Source: Martinezella lusitana
Lineage (GTDB): Bacteria; Pseudomonadota; Alphaproteobacteria; Rhizobiales; Rhizobiaceae
DNA length: 64,000 nucleotides
Assembly (NCBI RefSeq): GCF_010668395.1
Contig: NZ_WUEY01000008.1
Span: forward strand, 1-64,000
Reading direction: 5' to 3'
A program made the translations under genes and the position numbers. Of this stretch, positions 61,209-64,000 are shown one piece after another; the stretch's first letter is position 1; every line of letters begins with the position of its first letter. Under the pieces are notes generated by a model, which was given only the letters and a program-made list of their open reading frames with translations, searched no databases and was not told the DNA's origin.

Positions 61209-62207
61209 CTAGAAACGTCCTGCCGTCAAACGGTTGCCGTCCTTCAGCAGCGTTGCCGGAGCAGCCTCCAACGCCGACCGGGAAGACGGTGCGATGCGGA
61301 AGCCATTCCTTCCCGCCGATTTCACCTCGTAGAGGACATGATCGGCCTTTGCGAATATATCCTTTGGCGATTGCCCAGGCACGATGATGGCCGCCCCGAC
61401 CGACGTCGCGATCCGAATGTTCCTCGCCGGCGTCGAAATCGTCCAATGCATGCCTTTTACGACGCGGGCGGCGATCTTTGCGAGATCTTCGGGCGATGAA
61501 CACGGATGGATGACGGCAAATTCGTCGCCGCCGATGCGGGCAACCATATGCGCATCGGGGACAGCCCGCGATAGCCTGCGGCCGGCAACCTTCAGGCAAT
61601 CGTCACCGGCCTGATGCCCGAGAGTGTCGTTTACGGACTTGAAGCCGTCGAGGTCCGCCAGGAGCAGGGCCTTGGCCCCATGGCCGTCGGCTCCGCATAT
61701 CTCGCTCAGGAAAGTTTCAAACCTCGTCCGTGAAGTCAGCCCCGTGAGGATATCGCGCTCTGCCAGATGGCGGAGCTGCTCCATCATCGTCTTCTCGGCG
61801 GTGATATCCTGCTTGACCCCGAAGATCCTTGTGGCCGTCCCGCCCGCAAACTCCACGCAGGCGGTTATTCTTATCCAGCGATTGTTTCCTTTTGCCGTAA
61901 CTATCTGGGCGTCGAGGGTGAAGCCTTCACCTGTGCGAATTGCCCTGTCGCGAAGCTCGTTGAGCTGCCTGCGGGTCCCCGGGGTGTAGAGCCTGACGAT
62001 TTCATCGCGCGCCAGTGCTGTCTGCGGGGCAAGATCGAAGAATTCATAGACCGTATCCGTCCATTTCAGCGTCTGGTCCGGCAGGCTGCATTCCCATACT
62101 CCGATCCGGGCTGCTTTGAACGAACGGTCAAACAGTTCCCGCAAATGCATGAACTCCTGGGAGCCGACTGCATGAGGCTGCGGTATTTCATTTTCATTGC
62201 AAGGCAT
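61209..62207 (-). CDS. PAS-GGDEF diguanylate cyclase
   Basis: A 332-residue cytosolic protein: PAS domain at about residues 25-140 (ARIGVWECSLPDQTLKWTDTVYEFFDL to IFGVKQDITAEK), then GGDEF domain with LTGLTSRTRFETFL and active RIGGDEFAVIHP. The allosteric RxxD I-site five residues upstream is absent. ATG at 62207 has GAGGG upstream; the longer frame from 62291 is less likely. It should make cyclic-di-GMP in response to an unknown signal. Stands alone. Confidence 0.9.
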   Translation of the reverse strand: MPCNENEIPQPHAVGSQEFMHLRELFDRSFKAARIGVWECSLPDQTLKWTDTVYEFFDLAPQTALARDEIVRLYTPGTRRQLNELRDRAIRTGEGFTLDAQIVTAKGNNRWIRITACVEFAGGTATRIFGVKQDITAEKTMMEQLRHLAERDILTGLTSRTRFETFLSEICGADGHGAKALLLADLDGFKSVNDTLGHQAGDDCLKVAGRRLSRAVPDAHMVARIGGDEFAVIHPCSSPEDLAKIAARVVKGMHWTISTPARNIRIATSVGAAIIVPGQSPKDIFAKADHVLYEVKSAGRNGFRIAPSSRSALEAAPATLLKDGNRLTAGRF

Positions 62208-62527
62208 GCGACGCCCTCGCCAGCTGAACGAAGATGGTTTCCCGATCCCGTCGTCATGTCCGGGATTACCATCGGGAACAGAGGCTGGCACATATTGCTT
62301 GCGTTCGGGTTTCTAAAAAATATCGAAAGGCTAAATTTTTTCCAACCTAGGCTCGTGCTCGATGCACTGGCTTCATGCCCGGGGCGCCAAAATGAGGCAT
62401 TTCGTTTGCAAACGGGGCAATCTCAGGCCGCAGGTGCTGCGAAACCAGGTTGCATCCCGCTGAAACGGCGGCATCTCGGGCATGGCCATAGGCTGGCATT
62501 CGTGTCGCCATACTCCCGATTAGCGGG
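62208..62527. other. Intergenic region, no gene seen
   Basis: This 320-bp gap lies upstream of the diguanylate cyclase gene and downstream of the hydrolase gene. A 12-bp palindrome CGTTTGCAAACG occurs at 62403-62414 and an AT-rich stretch at about 62320-62345 could hold the cyclase promoter. Short open frames here have no family features. Confidence 0.4.
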
Positions 62528-63727
62528 TCAAATTCCCGTTTTGCAGAAATCCCGCAGCCTGTGGGCGGCGGCCAGCATATCGGCCGTGCGATCATCGTTC
62601 ACAGGATCGACATCGGTCGACAGCTTGATCATCGCAAAGTCCGACTCCGGGTCCATGTAGATATATTGGCCGAAGATGCCGAAGCACATGAAGACGCGGC
62701 TGTCGGGGTCCTCGATCCAGAACTGGTTGCGATAGGCTCCCCGCGGCAGCGCGCCCTGGCGCTTGTTGCCGAAGATCTCGTGATCGGCATCGCGGATCGC
62801 CTCGATCCACGCGGCTGGCACGATCTGGCGCCCATGCGCCTTGCCGCCGCGCAGCAGGAGCAAGGCAAAACGGGCAAAATCGCGCAGCGTCGCATTGAAA
62901 CCACCGTCCGCAAGGCCGAAGCCGCCACGGTCGAGCGTGATGTAGGCGTCGTCCTCTGCGCCCATTGGCGCCCAGAGTTCCTCGCTGATCAAGTCCGCAA
63001 GATGCTTGCCGGTCGCACGTTGCATGATGAAGGCCAGCACATCCGTTTCGATCGACCGGTACTGGAAGGCCTTCCCATGCGGGCGCTCCTGCTCGGTAAG
63101 CTGGAGGACGAGCTGCCATACGGTCATCGGCCATGCGGGATCAATGACGTCGAACCAGCCGCTTGCCTGCCCAAGCTTCTGCATGTGGGAACCAGGCGTC
63201 GTGTAGGTCTCGTCAAAATAGACACCGCTCGTCATGTCGAGCACATGCTGGACCGTCGCGCCGCGATAGCCGGTCCCTTCCAGCTCCGGCAGATATTTCG
63301 TCACCAGCGCCTGCGGATCGATAAGCCCGCGATGGACGAGAATGCCGAAGACCGCCGAGGTGACGGACTTGGAGACCGACATGGCGAGATGCTGCCGGTA
63401 GGGCTTAAGCCCGTTCATGTAGCGTTCCGCGACGACTTCGCCGCGTGAGAGCACCATGAAGCCGTCCGTTGCGCTTTCCTCCAGATATTGTGCCATCGTG
63501 CGGCGTCCGGCGCGCGTCTCGAAGACGATACCGTCGATATTGCGCTTGCGTTCCGGGAGCGGCAGGACCGAGCCGGGACCGCGCCAGATCTGTGCGGTGG
63601 GCGCCATCTCGCGCACATGCTGGAAGGTCCAGCGATGATAGGGTGGAAAATCCCATTCCCCGCGCGGGATGATGGGAGCGCCGGGGTTTTCCGGGTCGCG
63701 CTGCCACGGTTGCCTGCTGGAATTCAT
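62528..63727 (-). CDS. Class C beta-lactamase-fold serine hydrolase, NylB-like
   Basis: A 399-residue serine hydrolase. SVSKS is the SxxK nucleophile motif near residue 117 and YRS the YxS motif near residue 220. No signal peptide is visible. The layout resembles 6-aminohexanoate-dimer hydrolase and other amidase/esterase members of this fold rather than secreted penicillin-binding proteins. GGGAGGA precedes the ATG. Controlled by the operator region at 63784-63877. Confidence 0.87.
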   Translation of the reverse strand: MNSSRQPWQRDPENPGAPIIPRGEWDFPPYHRWTFQHVREMAPTAQIWRGPGSVLPLPERKRNIDGIVFETRAGRRTMAQYLEESATDGFMVLSRGEVVAERYMNGLKPYRQHLAMSVSKSVTSAVFGILVHRGLIDPQALVTKYLPELEGTGYRGATVQHVLDMTSGVYFDETYTTPGSHMQKLGQASGWFDVIDPAWPMTVWQLVLQLTEQERPHGKAFQYRSIETDVLAFIMQRATGKHLADLISEELWAPMGAEDDAYITLDRGGFGLADGGFNATLRDFARFALLLLRGGKAHGRQIVPAAWIEAIRDADHEIFGNKRQGALPRGAYRNQFWIEDPDSRVFMCFGIFGQYIYMDPESDFAMIKLSTDVDPVNDDRTADMLAAAHRLRDFCKTGI

Positions 63728-63783
63728 GAGTTCCTCCCTTTTGCTGACGTGGCGATATCAAGCGATCGCTTCTTCCTAAATTT

Positions 63784-63877
63784 GTGATCTCAGATCACGT
63801 ATAAAGTCAACTTATTTTCTGCGTTACCGCTTGCGATACGAAATTGATACGATATGGATTATCAGATCTGAGATCAC
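63784..63877. promoter_or_regulatory. Duplicated GTGATCTCAGAT operator
   Basis: GTGATCT-C-AGATCAC (63784-63798) is a perfect 15-bp palindrome. The 12-mer GTGATCTCAGAT recurs inverted at 63866-63877; the two sites are centred about 80 bp apart. A minus-strand TTGACT (63810-63805) lies next to the first site. GntR-type operators of this TGATCT form are common. No regulator is in the window; it may be encoded to the right. Confidence 0.6.
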
Positions 63878-63889
63878 AGTGCGCGGTCT

Positions 63890-63918
63890 TTGACATCGTT
63901 AAGAATTCGAAATAATAT
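63890..63918 (+). promoter_or_regulatory. Sigma-70 promoter pointing out of the window
   Basis: TTGACA (63890-63895), 17-bp spacer, TAATAT (63913-63918): a near-ideal plus-strand promoter just downstream of the second operator copy. It drives a gene beyond 64000. Confidence 0.6.
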
Positions 63919-64000
63919 CGATTTTTTGATAGATATTCAGCCATTGTGGAAGGTAATCTCGATGTTAATGATCGAGAAATGAAAGCTGGATTGGGAGATT

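Noticed and set aside
62286..62302. Sigma-54-like TGGCAC...TTGC upstream of the diguanylate cyclase region
   Set aside because: The TTGC part is out of the required spacing by two bases, and it faces the wrong gene.

Overview
The window looks like accessory, catabolic DNA from an alphaproteobacterium of the Rhizobiaceae (Rhizobium/Agrobacterium/Allorhizobium-like). The reasons are high GC throughout, a RIME/ABC-type rhizobial intergenic mosaic repeat at about 15401-15503, many ABC uptake operons each with a local regulator, and gene families known from Agrobacterium vitis. I see no rRNA, tRNA, replication gene, insertion sequence, phage gene or CRISPR array. A secondary replicon is likely, but that is inference.

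Layout. 1-1257: start of a HlyD-type efflux adaptor gene, divergent from a LysR gene. 1362-6408: alkanesulfonate operon (ssuB, C, D, A plus a binding-protein-like protein without signal peptide), divergent from an ArsR regulator with an 18-bp palindrome between them. 6688-14258: peptide/nickel-type ABC importer co-transcribed with a luciferase-like monooxygenase and two AhpD/CMD-fold proteins. 14364-19614: ribose-type ABC importer with a divergent LacI regulator. 19942-22155: glycosyltransferase and nucleotide-sugar epimerase. 22273-30929: complete aerobic form I CO dehydrogenase cluster coxC-M-S-L-D-E-F-G. The AYRCSFR active-site loop is present, and a LytTR-type direct repeat lies between coxC and coxM. 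31462-40405: branched-chain/urea-type ABC importer with an amidohydrolase, an N-carbamoyl-amino-acid/allantoate-type hydrolase and an aldehyde dehydrogenase. 40472-42965: LuxR-type regulator divergent from a class III aminotransferase. 43137-47881: ECF sigma/anti-sigma pair with a beta-propeller protein, a Met-tailed DUF305 protein and CopC/CopD; two promoters share one 29-bp layout. 48030-55510: second ribose-type importer in one operon with a polysaccharide deacetylase, an L-2-hydroxyglutarate-oxidase-like enzyme and a NIPSNAP protein, with a divergent AraC regulator. 55513-57585: VOC protein and epimerase, divergent from a TetR gene with two tandem palindromes between. 57691-61073: LysR gene divergent from an SDR/RraA-like/DapA-like operon. 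61209-63727: PAS-GGDEF protein and a class-C beta-lactamase-fold hydrolase. The right edge holds a duplicated operator and a strong promoter for a gene outside the window.

Together the genes describe scavenging: import of sulfonates, amides and sugar-like compounds, oxidation of CO as an energy supplement, and envelope metal handling. The least explained units are the transporter/monooxygenase/AhpD cassette, the sugar importer/deacetylase/LhgO/NIPSNAP operon and the SDR/RraA/DapA trio. Regulatory structure is unusually legible: several divergent promoters carry clear palindromes, and four of the five importer binding-protein genes with a signal peptide are followed by a hairpin.
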